Below, in pieces: positions 37,520 to 46,878 of a stretch of DNA of 64,000 nucleotides (positions within the stretch are counted from its first letter, which is position 1; every line of letters starts with the position of its first letter). Made by a program: the position numbers and the translations under genes. The notes beneath the pieces are model-generated. The model searched no databases, was not told the origin of the DNA, and saw nothing but the letters and a program-made list of their open reading frames with translations. The DNA comes from Pediococcus claussenii ATCC BAA-344. GTDB taxonomy: Bacteria; Bacillota; Bacilli; Lactobacillales; Lactobacillaceae. The stretch lies in the NCBI RefSeq assembly GCF_000237995.1, contig NC_016605.1, positions 992,001 to 1,056,000 on the forward strand, written 5' to 3'.

Positions 37520-38551
37520 ATGAAAAATATTCAATCGCACCGTAAAGATGAACATGTTTCTCTTGCAGAAAAATTTTATCAACCTGTAGCTGATGCGGGT
37601 TTTGAACAAGTCCGTTTAATTCCGACCGCTATTCCCGAGTTAAACGAGTCTGATATACATCTAGAATCCGTTCTTGCTGGGATTAAAATTTCTACACCCT
37701 TTTTCATTCAAGCAATGACTGGTGGAAGTGAAAACACCAAACGAATCAATGCTCGTTTAGCACATATTGCTAGCCAAACAGGCCTCGCCATGGCTGTCGG
37801 TTCACAATCAGTTGCGCTACGAAATTCCGATCTGGTTTCTACTTTTCAAATCGTTCGCAAAGTAAATCCAAAGGGAATTATTTTAGCCAATGTTGGAGCT
37901 GGCGTACCCGTCGTGTATGCTCAACAGGCCGTTAATATGATTAAAGCTGATGCACTGCAAATTCACATAAATGTTGCTCAGGAAATCGTTATGCCCGAAG
38001 GTGAAACTGAATTTACTTGGCTTAAAAACATTCAAAATATAATTCAAAAAGTTCATGTTCCTGTCATTTTAAAGTCAGTCGGTTTCGGACTCTCAACTGC
38101 CGACCTTGAAATTTTACAAGCGATAGGTGTTAAGTATTTTGACTTAGGCGGTTCTGGTGGTACTAATTTTATTGACATAGAAAACCAAAGGAATCATAGC
38201 GCTCAATATGCTTACCTACGAAATTGGGGATTATCAACTGTTGAATCTTTGCTTGAGGCACGTAACTATAAGGACCTATCATATACAGCAACCGGTGGAA
38301 TTAGAAATCCTCTCGATATTGTTAAGGCGATTGCCTTAGGTGCTAAAAATGTTGGAATTGCTGGGTACTTCTTGCATCAAATCATTAATGAAAAAGATGA
38401 TAACGTTATTATTTCCAATATTGAAGATTGGAAACATCAAGTTAAACAAATTATGCTTATGCTTGGAATGGATCATATTGAATCGCTTACAAACAATCAA
38501 ATCATTCTTTCTAGTGAATTATCGAACTTTAAAAATCAACGTCATATTTAG
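37520..38551 (+). CDS. fni: Type 2 isopentenyl-diphosphate isomerase (FMN-dependent)
   Basis: Interconverts isopentenyl and dimethylallyl diphosphate using reduced FMN. The 343-residue TIM-barrel protein has RKDEHVSLAEKFY at the start, FIQAMTGGSENTKRIN, MAVGSQSVALR, ILANVGAG, and the FMN phosphate segment FDLGGSGGTNF. TATGGIRNPLDI lies near the end. TAGGAGA precedes the ATG. With mvaS it gives the window most of the mevalonate pathway; acetyl-CoA acetyltransferase and HMG-CoA reductase lie elsewhere. Confidence 0.96.
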   Translation: MKNIQSHRKDEHVSLAEKFYQPVADAGFEQVRLIPTAIPELNESDIHLESVLAGIKISTPFFIQAMTGGSENTKRINARLAHIASQTGLAMAVGSQSVALRNSDLVSTFQIVRKVNPKGIILANVGAGVPVVYAQQAVNMIKADALQIHINVAQEIVMPEGETEFTWLKNIQNIIQKVHVPVILKSVGFGLSTADLEILQAIGVKYFDLGGSGGTNFIDIENQRNHSAQYAYLRNWGLSTVESLLEARNYKDLSYTATGGIRNPLDIVKAIALGAKNVGIAGYFLHQIINEKDDNVIISNIEDWKHQVKQIMLMLGMDHIESLTNNQIILSSELSNFKNQRHI

Positions 38552-38580
38552 GCACATCTTAATTTAAAATAGCCCTCAAT

Positions 38581-38616
38581 AAAAGCCTGCAAAGTAAAAC
38601 TTTTCTGCAGGCTTTT
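38581..38616. terminator. Terminator of the mevalonate cluster, shared with rsmF
   Basis: AAAAGCCTGCA pairs with TGCAGGCTTTT, followed by CTATTTT; it sits between convergent genes. Confidence 0.88.
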
Positions 38617-38662
38617 CTATTTTCATTTATCAACAGATCATACTTCACAATTTTTACATAGT

Positions 38663-40024
38663 TTATAAAACATTCATCCTTAATCCTTTAGGATAAAAGT
38701 TTTTTAATGTTCCATTCACTAACTTTGCAGGTCCTACAATTGTGTCGTCCACGCAGACTGCTACCCAGCCATTTTTTGCTTGATTTGTTTCCAAGTCTAT
38801 CGTGTCGCCATGCACATATTGCTTCCATTCGTCCGCAGAAATTTGAACGATATTTTTAATATCATCCTTTTTTAGAGCAAGCACCAAACTTAAACTAGGC
38901 TCAAATCGATTCTTTTTAAAAGCTCCTAACTCCCAACCTGGTTTAATATATCTTAATTTTGATAAATCTATTTCTTCATTCCTGCTATATAAAATATTTC
39001 CAACTGCAAATACGTTCTTGATCTCAATATGGTCAGAAAGAAAAGACTGCTTAAAATCATTCCATAGTCTTTGCTGTTCTTTTTCTAGTCTAGTTTGGCT
39101 CTTTCTTCGTTTCTTCGCTTTCTCACTTATGACTTGGGCGTCTAGACTTAGTTTTGCCATAAAGTGGCCTTCACCCCTAAAGTGCTGCGGAAAAAGTCGT
39201 ATAGCCTTTTTCAATTCTTGATTACCATTGGCCCATTCTGGTCGGCCACTGTCCATTCCGGATCCCTTAGGAAGTTCAACCATTGCAAGATCTGGATAAT
39301 TATCTAGTAGCCAAGCAATAATTTGTTCGTCTTCTTCTGGTGCAAAGGTGCAGGTAGAGTATACAATCTGCCCTCCGGGAGCTAACATCTTCATAGCACT
39401 TTTGAGAATCTCTTTTTGTCGTCTTGCACATTCTAACGAATAATCCCTGTGCCAATACTGAACTGCCCCAGGATCTTTTCTAAACATTCCCTCACCTGAA
39501 CATGGAGCATCAACAACAATAATGTCAAAATATTCCCCAAAAACATGTTCCAAACGATCTGGAGATTCATTTAGAATTACCGTATTTTGAGTTCCAAATC
39601 TTTCTAAATTTTCAGCTAGTATCTTAGCACGCCCACGATTAATTTCGTTTGAAACGAGGATTCCCTCTTGATTCATAAAACTTGCTAAATATGTTGATTT
39701 CCCACCGGGTGCAGCACACAAATCTAAAACTTTTTGTCCTGGCTTTGGATGTGTAATCTCTCCAACCAGCATGGCACTAGGTTCCTGACTATAAATACCT
39801 CCACTTTGATGATCAATTGTTTTCCCGTTAACTTTTCCATAATATCCCCAATCCGAATATGAGATGGGTTCACGTAGATCTGTATCATGTAGTAAGACGT
39901 CTCCTTTTAAAGGATTAATCCTAAAACCTTTTTCAACTGGTTGAGAAAAACTGTTTAAAAATTCAGTAGCATCGCTTCCAAGCAGTTTTTGATATTTTTT
40001 GATAAAATCGTCTGGTAAATTCAT
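38663..40024 (-). CDS. RsmF/YebU-like rRNA (cytosine-C5)-methyltransferase
   Basis: NOL1/NOP2/Sun-family m5C methyltransferase acting on 16S rRNA. The 453-residue protein has the SAM motif VLDLCAAPGGKSTYLA near residue 107, the catalytic Cys pair in VDAPCSGEGMFRK and YSTCTFAPEEDEQ, and a C-terminal RNA-binding extension (PUA-like, about 320-453) as in YebU/RsmF. AAGGAAG precedes the ATG. It is one of two NSUN-type genes in the window; the other is rsmB at the right edge. Confidence 0.92.
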   Translation of the reverse strand: MNLPDDFIKKYQKLLGSDATEFLNSFSQPVEKGFRINPLKGDVLLHDTDLREPISYSDWGYYGKVNGKTIDHQSGGIYSQEPSAMLVGEITHPKPGQKVLDLCAAPGGKSTYLASFMNQEGILVSNEINRGRAKILAENLERFGTQNTVILNESPDRLEHVFGEYFDIIVVDAPCSGEGMFRKDPGAVQYWHRDYSLECARRQKEILKSAMKMLAPGGQIVYSTCTFAPEEDEQIIAWLLDNYPDLAMVELPKGSGMDSGRPEWANGNQELKKAIRLFPQHFRGEGHFMAKLSLDAQVISEKAKKRRKSQTRLEKEQQRLWNDFKQSFLSDHIEIKNVFAVGNILYSRNEEIDLSKLRYIKPGWELGAFKKNRFEPSLSLVLALKKDDIKNIVQISADEWKQYVHGDTIDLETNQAKNGWVAVCVDDTIVGPAKLVNGTLKNFYPKGLRMNVL

Positions 40025-40095
40025 AAATTTCTTCCTTAATGTAGTAGTATCTATATATTAGCTTAAAAACATCTAAAAATGAATGGAGCACCCTT

Positions 40096-40908
40096 ATGGA
40101 AAAACAACTCATCACTTTAGACCTTGATGGAACAACTCTAAATCAAGCTTCGTCACTTTCGAATACAACAATTAAAACATTACAGGCCGCTTCTAATGCA
40201 GGTCACATTGTCTCAATAATAACTGGTCGTCCCTATCGAATGGCAGTAGATATTTATGATCAACTTCAACTAAAAACTCCCATGGCCAATTTTAACGGAG
40301 CACTTACTCATATTCCCCACCAAAGTTGGGCAGGTGAATATCGTCGTTCGATCAATAAATCAATTGTGCTCGATCTACTAAAAAATAAGGATAAATATCA
40401 CATTGAATTACTTGCAGTCGAAGATAAAGATTCCTATCTAGCAGACCATGGCTCCCCTGCATCGTTTGACTTTTTTCCACATACAATCGCTAAGAATCAA
40501 ATTCTAACACCCGAGTCCCTAAGAAAAAATCCAACTTCGATTACGATCCTTGTTGAACCCAGATATGAAAACCAGGTTAAAAATCAGCTTTTACATCATT
40601 ACGGTGATTTTATTGAGATTGGTGTTTGGGGTGGACCAAACAGTGTCTTAGAAATCGTTTCGAAGGGAATTCAAAAAGCTAAAGCCGTTAGCTATATCGC
40701 GAATTATTATGGAATTGATCGCAGCAATATCATCGCATTTGGAGATGAACATAACGATGCTGAAATGCTCGACTTTGTTGGACGTGGTGTCGCAATGAAG
40801 AATGCCACACCTCAAATTAAAGGTATTGCCAACGATATAACCGAATTTGATAATGATCATGATGGTGTTGCACGCTATCTTACACAGTATTTAAAATTGG
40901 CTCAATAA
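40096..40908 (+). CDS. Cof-type HAD superfamily sugar/nucleotide phosphatase
   Basis: A 270-residue haloacid-dehalogenase-fold phosphatase of the Cof/YidA group. Motif I is TLDLDGTTLN (nucleophile Asp9), motif II ITGRP, motif III Lys in KGIQKAKAV, and motif IV IAFGDEHNDAEML. The cap domain occupies about residues 85-190. All catalytic residues are present. The natural substrate cannot be predicted. It is a single plus-strand gene divergent from rsmF. Confidence 0.92.
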   Translation: MEKQLITLDLDGTTLNQASSLSNTTIKTLQAASNAGHIVSIITGRPYRMAVDIYDQLQLKTPMANFNGALTHIPHQSWAGEYRRSINKSIVLDLLKNKDKYHIELLAVEDKDSYLADHGSPASFDFFPHTIAKNQILTPESLRKNPTSITILVEPRYENQVKNQLLHHYGDFIEIGVWGGPNSVLEIVSKGIQKAKAVSYIANYYGIDRSNIIAFGDEHNDAEMLDFVGRGVAMKNATPQIKGIANDITEFDNDHDGVARYLTQYLKLAQ

Positions 40909-40916
40909 TTACACTT

Positions 40917-41019
40917 AAAAACAACCGATAATTCCTTGGTAAAATGAATTAACTTTCAAAATAAGATTATTGATTAATCTTTGAACGTCGATTCTAACCT
41001 AGGTAATTCCGGTTGTTTT
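40917..41019. repeat. 103-bp imperfect palindrome with nested hairpin
   Basis: Outer arms AAAACAACCG and CGGTTGTTTT enclose AATTCCTTGGT facing ACCTAGGTAATT (one bulge, one mismatch), then an inner hairpin TTCAA..AGATTA facing TAATCTTTGAA. The end arms leave T-rich ends on both strands, so it can serve as a bidirectional terminator between the phosphatase and tautomerase genes. It is far longer than the other terminators here. A small structured RNA or a miniature repeat are alternatives. Confidence 0.6.
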
Positions 41020-41044
41020 AATTTAAATTAATAATCAATTCAAA

Positions 41045-41233
41045 TTACTTTTCGTCGCTTTTTAAAATTCCGGCAACTGAGTAGTTATTTTTCTTCATCT
41101 CGTTTAAAACAACATGAACATGCTCTGCAGGAGCACCAGTATTTTTAACAATGGCAGTAGTTACGTCTTTGACTAACCCACGTAATTGTTCTTCACTCCT
41201 ACCTTCAATTAGATCAATATGGACCAATGGCAT
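41045..41233 (-). CDS. 4-oxalocrotonate tautomerase-like small protein
   Basis: A 62-residue member of the tautomerase superfamily. From ATG 41233 (GAGGAGGAATA upstream) the mature protein begins with the catalytic Pro1 (PLVHIDLIEGRSEEQLRGL), which confirms this start over a longer frame. The rest matches YwhB/XylH: VKDVTTAIVKNTGAPAEHVHVVLNEM. It probably acts as a hexamer. The physiological substrate is unknown. Confidence 0.92.
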   Translation of the reverse strand: MPLVHIDLIEGRSEEQLRGLVKDVTTAIVKNTGAPAEHVHVVLNEMKKNNYSVAGILKSDEK

Positions 41234-41300
41234 AGTATTCCTCCTCATTAAAATGTTGATTAATATATGATAGCATGCTTTTACCGTCTAATCCAAGCTC

Positions 41301-41329
41301 TGTTATAACCGTTAGCAAAACCGTATAAT
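41301..41329 (+). promoter_or_regulatory. Probable promoter of the C69 dipeptidase gene
   Basis: Perfect TATAAT at 41324-41329 with a weak -35 (TGTTAT, 41301-41306) at 17 bp. Confidence 0.5.
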
Positions 41330-41356
41330 ATAAATATAAAAAGGAGTGTTTAAAAT

Positions 41357-42778
41357 ATGGATAATAAATATTCTGCCTGCACAAGTTTTTTAGCAGGGAA
41401 TCGAGCAACCGCAGATGGTTCTACAATTATCGCTAGGAATGAAGATTCGAAACCATCATGGCCAAAACATTTTAAAGTTCAAAGTCACGAAAGTATTGAA
41501 GATAATCATTTTAAATCTAACGAAAATAACTTTGAAATGAATTTATCATCAATCAGAGCCAAGTACACTTCTACACCTGAATGGACCGATGAATTTGGGC
41601 TATTTGAAGAAGATGGAATTAATGAATATGGGGTTGCAATGAGTGCAACCGAAAGCGCCTATACTAATCCAAGAGTACTTAGCTTCGATCCTCTTGAAAC
41701 TGATTCAGGCATTGGAGAAGAGGCTATGATTACCGTCGTTTTGCCATACGTTAAAACTGCACGCGATGCGGTTATCTATCTTGGAAAGATCATCGAACAA
41801 CATGGTACCTCCGAAACAAACGGAATTCTCTTTTCTGATAAAGATGAGGTTTGGTATATGGAAACCGCTGGCGGGCACCAATGGGTAGCGCAAAGAATTC
41901 CTGACGATTCATATGCGATAGTCTCAAATCAGCTTTCGATTCAAGAGATAGATTTTAATGATTCAAACTCGTTTTTATTCAAGGACGACATTAAAGAATT
42001 CGTGGAAAATAATCATCTAAATCCCGATCCCAAAAGTTTTAATTTCCGTAATATTTTTGGACTTAATGATCTATCTGATGAATATTACAATACTCCTCGA
42101 GTATGGGAGGGACAACGGATTCTTAATCCGGAAATCGAACAAAGTCCAGTAAGTCACGATATGCCCTTTATTCGAAAAGCCAGTAAATTAATTCAATTGG
42201 AGGATATAAAACAAATTTTAGGATCACACTACGAAGGAACACCATTTGACCCTGCTGGCAGCGGCTCTGATGAAGAAAAGCATCGTTTTAGGCCAATTAG
42301 TCTACCGGCAACTCAAGAGTCGCATATCCTTCAAATTAGGCCTGATTTGCCAATTGATTTAGGTGGAATTCATTGGTTATGCATGGGTGTCGCTGCTGAA
42401 AGTATCTACGTTCCATTTTTCGCTGGTATTTCAGAAACTCCAGCTGCATATCACAATGGAAAACAAAACTATTCGTCTGACTCAGCCTATTGGACATTCA
42501 AATTATCCAGCGTACTTGTTGGAGCTCACTATTCAAACTTTATTAAACAATTAAATGATATGCGGACAAGTACCAATGTCATAATTAATTCTCGATTACA
42601 CTCCTTGCAAGTTGATATTTTAAATTCCCAAGATGAGGAACGACAATATAAACTTAACCAAGCGGCTAAAGAAATAAGCGACATTGCCATTGATGCTTTT
42701 AAAGAATTTAATTCTAAAATAATTAGTGCATCAACTGCGTTGTCTCCTTTATACTTTGAACATAACTCAAATTTATAA
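41357..42778 (+). CDS. pepD: Peptidase family C69 dipeptidase (PepD type)
   Basis: N-terminal-nucleophile dipeptidase of lactic acid bacteria with broad dipeptide range. The 473-residue protein keeps the nucleophile at Cys8 (KYSACTSFLAG) and the family block TADGSTIIARNEDS. It also has NEYGVAMSATES, GILFSDKDEVWYMETAGGHQWVAQRIPDDSYAIVSNQ (read in parts) and the C-terminal CMGVAAESIYVPFFAGI. Cleavage after residue 7 would expose Cys8. AAGGAG precedes the ATG. Single gene. Confidence 0.93.
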   Translation: MDNKYSACTSFLAGNRATADGSTIIARNEDSKPSWPKHFKVQSHESIEDNHFKSNENNFEMNLSSIRAKYTSTPEWTDEFGLFEEDGINEYGVAMSATESAYTNPRVLSFDPLETDSGIGEEAMITVVLPYVKTARDAVIYLGKIIEQHGTSETNGILFSDKDEVWYMETAGGHQWVAQRIPDDSYAIVSNQLSIQEIDFNDSNSFLFKDDIKEFVENNHLNPDPKSFNFRNIFGLNDLSDEYYNTPRVWEGQRILNPEIEQSPVSHDMPFIRKASKLIQLEDIKQILGSHYEGTPFDPAGSGSDEEKHRFRPISLPATQESHILQIRPDLPIDLGGIHWLCMGVAAESIYVPFFAGISETPAAYHNGKQNYSSDSAYWTFKLSSVLVGAHYSNFIKQLNDMRTSTNVIINSRLHSLQVDILNSQDEERQYKLNQAAKEISDIAIDAFKEFNSKIISASTALSPLYFEHNSNL

Positions 42779-42886
42779 TATAAATTAAACGGTAAAATAC
42801 TAAGATCATATCGCTTATTACCCTCGAATTATTTTCTTTAGTAACTGATTTTATCCAAAAAACCTAAACCTAGGTTCCATGTAAAT

Positions 42887-42920
42887 AAAAGAAGCCATCC
42901 TTATCGGATGGCTTCTTTTA
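42887..42920 (-). terminator. Terminator downstream of rplS
   Basis: AAAAGAAGCCATCC pairs with GGATGGCTTCTTTT around a 5-nt loop; symmetrical, so also usable for the convergent dipeptidase gene. Confidence 0.93.
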
Positions 42921-42929
42921 TTATTATAA

Positions 42930-43280
42930 TTATTTACGACGATCTTCCTTAATACGAGCTGCCTTACCATGTAATGCACGTAAGTAGTACAACTTAGCAC
43001 GACGAACACGTCCATGACGAACTACTTCAATCTTAGCAACACGTGGTGAATGTAATGGGAAAGTACGTTCCACACCCACACCGTTACTGATCTTACGAAC
43101 AGTATAAGTAGCGCTAATCCCACTACCATGGCGTTTAATTACAACACCTTCAAAAAGTTGGATACGTTCGTTTGTACCTTCAACAACACGGGCATGAACG
43201 CGAACTGAATCACCTGCACGGAATTCAGGAATATCATCACGTAATTGATCCTTTGTAATCTTTTCAATTAATTGATTCAT
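42930..43280 (-). CDS. rplS: 50S ribosomal protein L19
   Basis: Large-subunit protein at the subunit interface. The 116-residue protein has [50 protein letters not shown] and a basic C-terminus [25 protein letters not shown] is upstream. It ends the rpsP-rimM-trmD-rplS series and has its own structured leader. Confidence 0.98.
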   Translation of the reverse strand: MNQLIEKITKDQLRDDIPEFRAGDSVRVHARVVEGTNERIQLFEGVVIKRHGSGISATYTVRKISNGVGVERTFPLHSPRVAKIEVVRHGRVRRAKLYYLRALHGKAARIKEDRRK

Positions 43281-43390
43281 AAAAATAAATCTCCTTCGCC
43301 AATCTTCATTAACCCTCTAAGAGCCAGCGGAACATTGTTAATTAGTCAACAAGACCATTAACAATGTTACCACAATCAATCAGTTTCTGT
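43281..43390 (-). ncRNA. rplS leader, probable L19-type leader RNA
   Basis: A perfect 12-bp stem AACATTGTTAAT / ATTAACAATGTT (43368-43331, minus) lies in the 115-bp trmD-rplS gap, followed by CCGCTGGCTCTTAGAGGG and the ribosome-binding site. Firmicutes carry an L19 leader at this position. Membership is inferred from position and the stem. Confidence 0.55.
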
Positions 43391-43395
43391 AAAGG

Positions 43396-44130
43396 TCATT
43401 TCTTTTCTTTTAAATCTGCTAAATAATCTAAATCCGCAACGGATAACTTTGCTTTATGAATTAAATCTGGTCTACGTTCGCTAGTTTTCTTTAAACTTTG
43501 CTGGCGTCGCCATAAGTCAACTTTACCGTGATCTCCACTTAAAAGTATACTTGGTACTTCCATTCCGCGAAAATTGGCCGGTCTTGTATACTGTGGATAC
43601 TCAAGCAATCCTGAAGAATAAGAGTCACCCGGTGCCGATTCTTTATTTCCGAGAATTTCTGGAATTAATCTGACAGTTGCATCAATTATTGTTAAAGCCG
43701 CTAGTTCCCCACCTGTAATCACAAAATCGCCCAGCGATACTTCATCAGTAACTAAAGTTTTGATACGTTCATCGTAACCTTCGTAGTGTCCACAAATAAA
43801 AGTTAATTGTTCTTCCTTTGAGAATTCTTCAGCCATTTTTTGATTAAATCTTTTACCAGCGGGATCAACCAAAATCACACGTCCCATTTTCCCATTATTT
43901 TTTTGACTCACATGTTCCATTGCATCAAATATTGGTTGAGGAGTAAGCAACATTCCTGCCCCTCCACCATAGGGGTAGTCATCAACATTTCCATGTTTAT
44001 TGGTTGAAAACTTTCTAAAATCTGTGACGTCAATATTAAGTTTATCTGCTTCAACTGCTTTTCCAATAATGGATTCATTAAGAGGTACTTCAACCATCCG
44101 CGGAAAAAGAGTAAGTATATCAATATTCAT
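43396..44130 (-). CDS. trmD: tRNA (guanine-N1-)-methyltransferase
   Basis: Makes m1G37 in tRNAs, preventing frameshifts. The 244-residue SPOUT enzyme has DILTLFPRM at the start, YGGGAGMLL, the trefoil-knot SAM region [12 protein letters not shown] and [18 protein letters not shown], and [12 protein letters not shown]. The ATG directly abuts the rimM stop. Confidence 0.97.
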   Translation of the reverse strand: MNIDILTLFPRMVEVPLNESIIGKAVEADKLNIDVTDFRKFSTNKHGNVDDYPYGGGAGMLLTPQPIFDAMEHVSQKNNGKMGRVILVDPAGKRFNQKMAEEFSKEEQLTFICGHYEGYDERIKTLVTDEVSLGDFVITGGELAALTIIDATVRLIPEILGNKESAPGDSYSSGLLEYPQYTRPANFRGMEVPSILLSGDHGKVDLWRRQQSLKKTSERRPDLIHKAKLSVADLDYLADLKEKK

Positions 44131-44640
44131 TTATTCAAGTCCTTCTGGAATATCAACCAAAACTTCATTTTGATCTGTATTTACTTTTAATATTACACTT
44201 TTAATATATGGCAACAGCAATTCTTTTCCGTTCCCAGTATCGACAACCCATACATCATTAGCTCCATAAGGTAAGATATCCTTTATCGACCCAATTTCAC
44301 CGCGTTGTTGGTCTATGACTTTCAATCCAATAATCTCATGAAAGTAAAATTGACCTTCTTCAAGTTCATCTAACTGATCTTCAGCAATTTTTAGCGAATA
44401 ACCTTTAAATTTTTCTACCTCATTAATTGAATCAAAATTCTCCAGTTTCAGTATGTATGTCCCCTTGTTGATTCGAGAGTGTTTTATAACGACTTGCTGA
44501 ACTTTTTGATCGCCATTAAAAAGGTCTAAAATACTGCCAGAGGCAAAACGTTCCTCCGGAAAATCAGTTTGCGATATAACCTTAATTTCCCCACGAAGTC
44601 CTTGCGTATTTACAATTTTTCCTACATTAAAATATTCCAT
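44131..44640 (-). CDS. rimM: 16S rRNA processing protein RimM
   Basis: Assembly factor for the 30S head, binding S19. From ATG 44640 (GGGAG 6 nt upstream) it has 169 residues: N-terminal RimM barrel (VGKIVNTQGLRGEIKVI, with YSLKIAEDQL) and C-terminal PRC barrel (FYFHEIIGLKVIDQQRGEIG, ending LLPYIKSVI). It is followed without gap by trmD. Confidence 0.96.
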   Translation of the reverse strand: MEYFNVGKIVNTQGLRGEIKVISQTDFPEERFASGSILDLFNGDQKVQQVVIKHSRINKGTYILKLENFDSINEVEKFKGYSLKIAEDQLDELEEGQFYFHEIIGLKVIDQQRGEIGSIKDILPYGANDVWVVDTGNGKELLLPYIKSVILKVNTDQNEVLVDIPEGLE

Positions 44641-44678
44641 AAGAATCTCCCACAAAAATTGAATAGTTAAATAAAAAT

Positions 44679-44722
44679 AAAGAGGCAGAACAAAAACGTT
44701 AGTTTTGCTCTGCCTCTTTTTA
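44679..44722 (-). terminator. Terminator downstream of rpsP
   Basis: GAGGCAGAGCAAAAC and GTTTTTGTTCTGCCTC form a long stem with T-rich flanks, in the rpsP-rimM gap; read-through or a further promoter must feed rimM-trmD. Confidence 0.85.
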
Positions 44723-44726
44723 AACT

Positions 44727-44999
44727 CTACTTAGAGAATTTTGCTTCATGGTACTTCTTCATAATTCCTGCTTTTGAAAAGATATTCTTAACAGTATCTG
44801 AAGGTTGTGCACCATTGTTCAACCAACCCATGATATCATCTTCATTAAGCTTAACCTCTGCAGGTTCTGTTAATGGATTAAATGTACCAACTTGAGCGAT
44901 AAAACGACCATCACGTGGTGAGCGAGAATCAGCGACCACAATACGATAAAAAGGACGTTTCTTTGAACCCATACGTTTCAAACGAATTTTTACAGACAT
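44727..44999 (-). CDS. rpsP: 30S ribosomal protein S16
   Basis: Small-subunit assembly protein of 90 residues from ATG 44999, with GGAGGTG 6 nt upstream. Family motifs: [36 protein letters not shown] and [21 protein letters not shown]. It lies between ffh and rimM. Confidence 0.98.
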   Translation of the reverse strand: MSVKIRLKRMGSKKRPFYRIVVADSRSPRDGRFIAQVGTFNPLTEPAEVKLNEDDIMGWLNNGAQPSDTVKNIFSKAGIMKKYHEAKFSK

Positions 45000-45082
45000 A
45001 GCTTTCACCTCCACTAAAATTTCACAAGTAATAATATACCAATAAATTCATCAGATGTAAAGGTTTTTTTCTTTACACCCCA

Positions 45083-46513
45083 TTAACGACGTTTGTTTTT
45101 CTTCATTCGTTTCTTTTTATTCTTCTTCTGGCGCTTAACCATTGAATTCATGGCCATTTTAGATAAACGCCCTGAAATACCGCTTCCCAGCATTCCTTCC
45201 ATTCCATTAAAGTTACCCTTTGACATTTGATTCATCATCTTTTTCATTTGATTGAATTGTTTAATCATTCGGTTAACTTCAACTACTGGCTGTCCAGATC
45301 CTGCTGCAATTCTTCTGCGTCGGCTAGGATTTAAAATATCGGGATCTTCGCGCTCAGCAGCCGTCATTGAATAGATTATTGCCTTTGTATGTTCAATGTC
45401 TTTTGGATTAACATTCATATTTTTCATTGCAGGATTATTAGCCATACCTGGAATCATTTTCATAATGTCTTCCATTGGCCCCATATTTTGGACCTGCACT
45501 AATTGATCCACGAAATCATTAAAATCAAAGGTGTTCTCCCGAATCTTATCAGCCATTTCAGCTGCTTGTTTTTCATCAACATCCCTTTGTGTTTTCTCGA
45601 TCAGGGTTAGCATATCACCCATTCCAAGAATTCGGGAAGCCATTCGATCTGGATGAAATACATCTAGATCTTCCATTTTTTCACCTTGTCCAACAAGCTT
45701 AATTGGTTTTCCGGTAACAGCACGAATTGAAAGTGCGGCACCTCCCCTTGTATCACCATCAAGCTTAGTTAACACGATACCTGTTATATCCAGTTTTTCA
45801 TTGAAACCTTCAGCAGTATTAACAGCATTTTGACCAGTCATTGCATCAACAACCAGTAAAATTTCGTCGGGATGCGCCAATGCTTTTATATCAGCTAACT
45901 CTTGCATCAATGCTTCGTCAATCTGTAAACGTCCCGCCGTATCAATAAAAACATAATCATTATGATTTTCGCGAGCTACCTCTAACCCACGCTTTACAAT
46001 ATCTACAGGGTTAGCAGATGTACCTTCTTCATAAACAGGGACATCAATTCGCTGACCGACTTGAACTAATTGGTCAACCGCAGCTGGACGATAAACATCG
46101 GCTGCAATCAACAACGGCCTTGCATTTTGTTCGTTTTTTAATTTTAAAGCCAGTTTACCAGTTGTGGTCGTTTTACCTGCTCCTTGTAAACCAGTCATCA
46201 TAATAATAGTTGGAATATGATCAGATTTATTAAGTGGTGCGTCTTCTGATCCCATCGTTTTAACTAATTCATCGTTGACTAACTTAATAATTTGCTGAGC
46301 AGGATTTAGCCCATCTAACACGTCAGAGCCAACCGCTTGGTCACGCACCGTTTTTACAAACTGTTTAACAACTTGGAAGTTAACATCAGCTTCTAATAAT
46401 GCTAACCGGATTTCACGCATCGTATCACGTAAATCCGCCTCAGTAACTTTTCCCTTACGTCTTAAATTATTGAAAGTTTTCTGTAAACGTTCTGTTAATC
46501 CTTCGAATGCCAT
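45083..46513 (-). CDS. ffh: Signal recognition particle protein Ffh
   Basis: GTPase that binds signal sequences and 4.5S/scRNA for membrane targeting. The 476-residue protein has the N domain (1-90), the G domain with GLQGAGKTTT near residue 107, DTAGRLQ and TKLDGDTRGGAAL. The methionine-rich M domain (about 300-445) has RRRRIAAGSG and a basic C-terminus. It follows ylxM, its usual partner, and the receptor gene ftsY. Confidence 0.97.
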   Translation of the reverse strand: MAFEGLTERLQKTFNNLRRKGKVTEADLRDTMREIRLALLEADVNFQVVKQFVKTVRDQAVGSDVLDGLNPAQQIIKLVNDELVKTMGSEDAPLNKSDHIPTIIMMTGLQGAGKTTTTGKLALKLKNEQNARPLLIAADVYRPAAVDQLVQVGQRIDVPVYEEGTSANPVDIVKRGLEVARENHNDYVFIDTAGRLQIDEALMQELADIKALAHPDEILLVVDAMTGQNAVNTAEGFNEKLDITGIVLTKLDGDTRGGAALSIRAVTGKPIKLVGQGEKMEDLDVFHPDRMASRILGMGDMLTLIEKTQRDVDEKQAAEMADKIRENTFDFNDFVDQLVQVQNMGPMEDIMKMIPGMANNPAMKNMNVNPKDIEHTKAIIYSMTAAEREDPDILNPSRRRRIAAGSGQPVVEVNRMIKQFNQMKKMMNQMSKGNFNGMEGMLGSGISGRLSKMAMNSMVKRQKKNKKKRMKKNKRR

Positions 46514-46524
46514 TTCTTTCCCCG

Positions 46525-46866
46525 CTATCCTTCTTCACTTTGTTCTAGCTCTGACACAAGTTGCCATAGCGTGTGATCATCTTTATAGTGTTCTTGAACA
46601 TAATGAACTAAATTGTCTAATTGTTTATTTCGATTATCAAAATCCTGTAACAGTTTTAGACGCTCTTCATAATCCTCTAGAATTTTAGTTGTACGCTTAA
46701 TGTTATCATAAACGGCCTGTCTACTAACACTAAACTCCTCAGAAATCTCGCCCAGTGAATAGTCATCAGCATAATACAAAGTAATGTATTCCTTTTGTTT
46801 TTTAGTTAAAAGCTCTCCATAAAACTCTAGCAAGCTATTAATTCTGTAATTTTTCTCGATTTCCAA
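46525..46866 (-). CDS. ylxM: YlxM/p13 helix-turn-helix protein
   Basis: A 113-residue sigma-70-region-4-like protein that associates with the signal recognition particle in Gram-positives. [22 protein letters not shown] and the helix-turn-helix [23 protein letters not shown] are clear. The start is TTG at 46866, 9 nt after AGGAG. Flanked by ftsY and ffh. Confidence 0.93.
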   Translation of the reverse strand: MEIEKNYRINSLLEFYGELLTKKQKEYITLYYADDYSLGEISEEFSVSRQAVYDNIKRTTKILEDYEERLKLLQDFDNRNKQLDNLVHYVQEHYKDDHTLWQLVSELEQSEEG

Positions 46867-46878
46867 GCAAATACGCTC

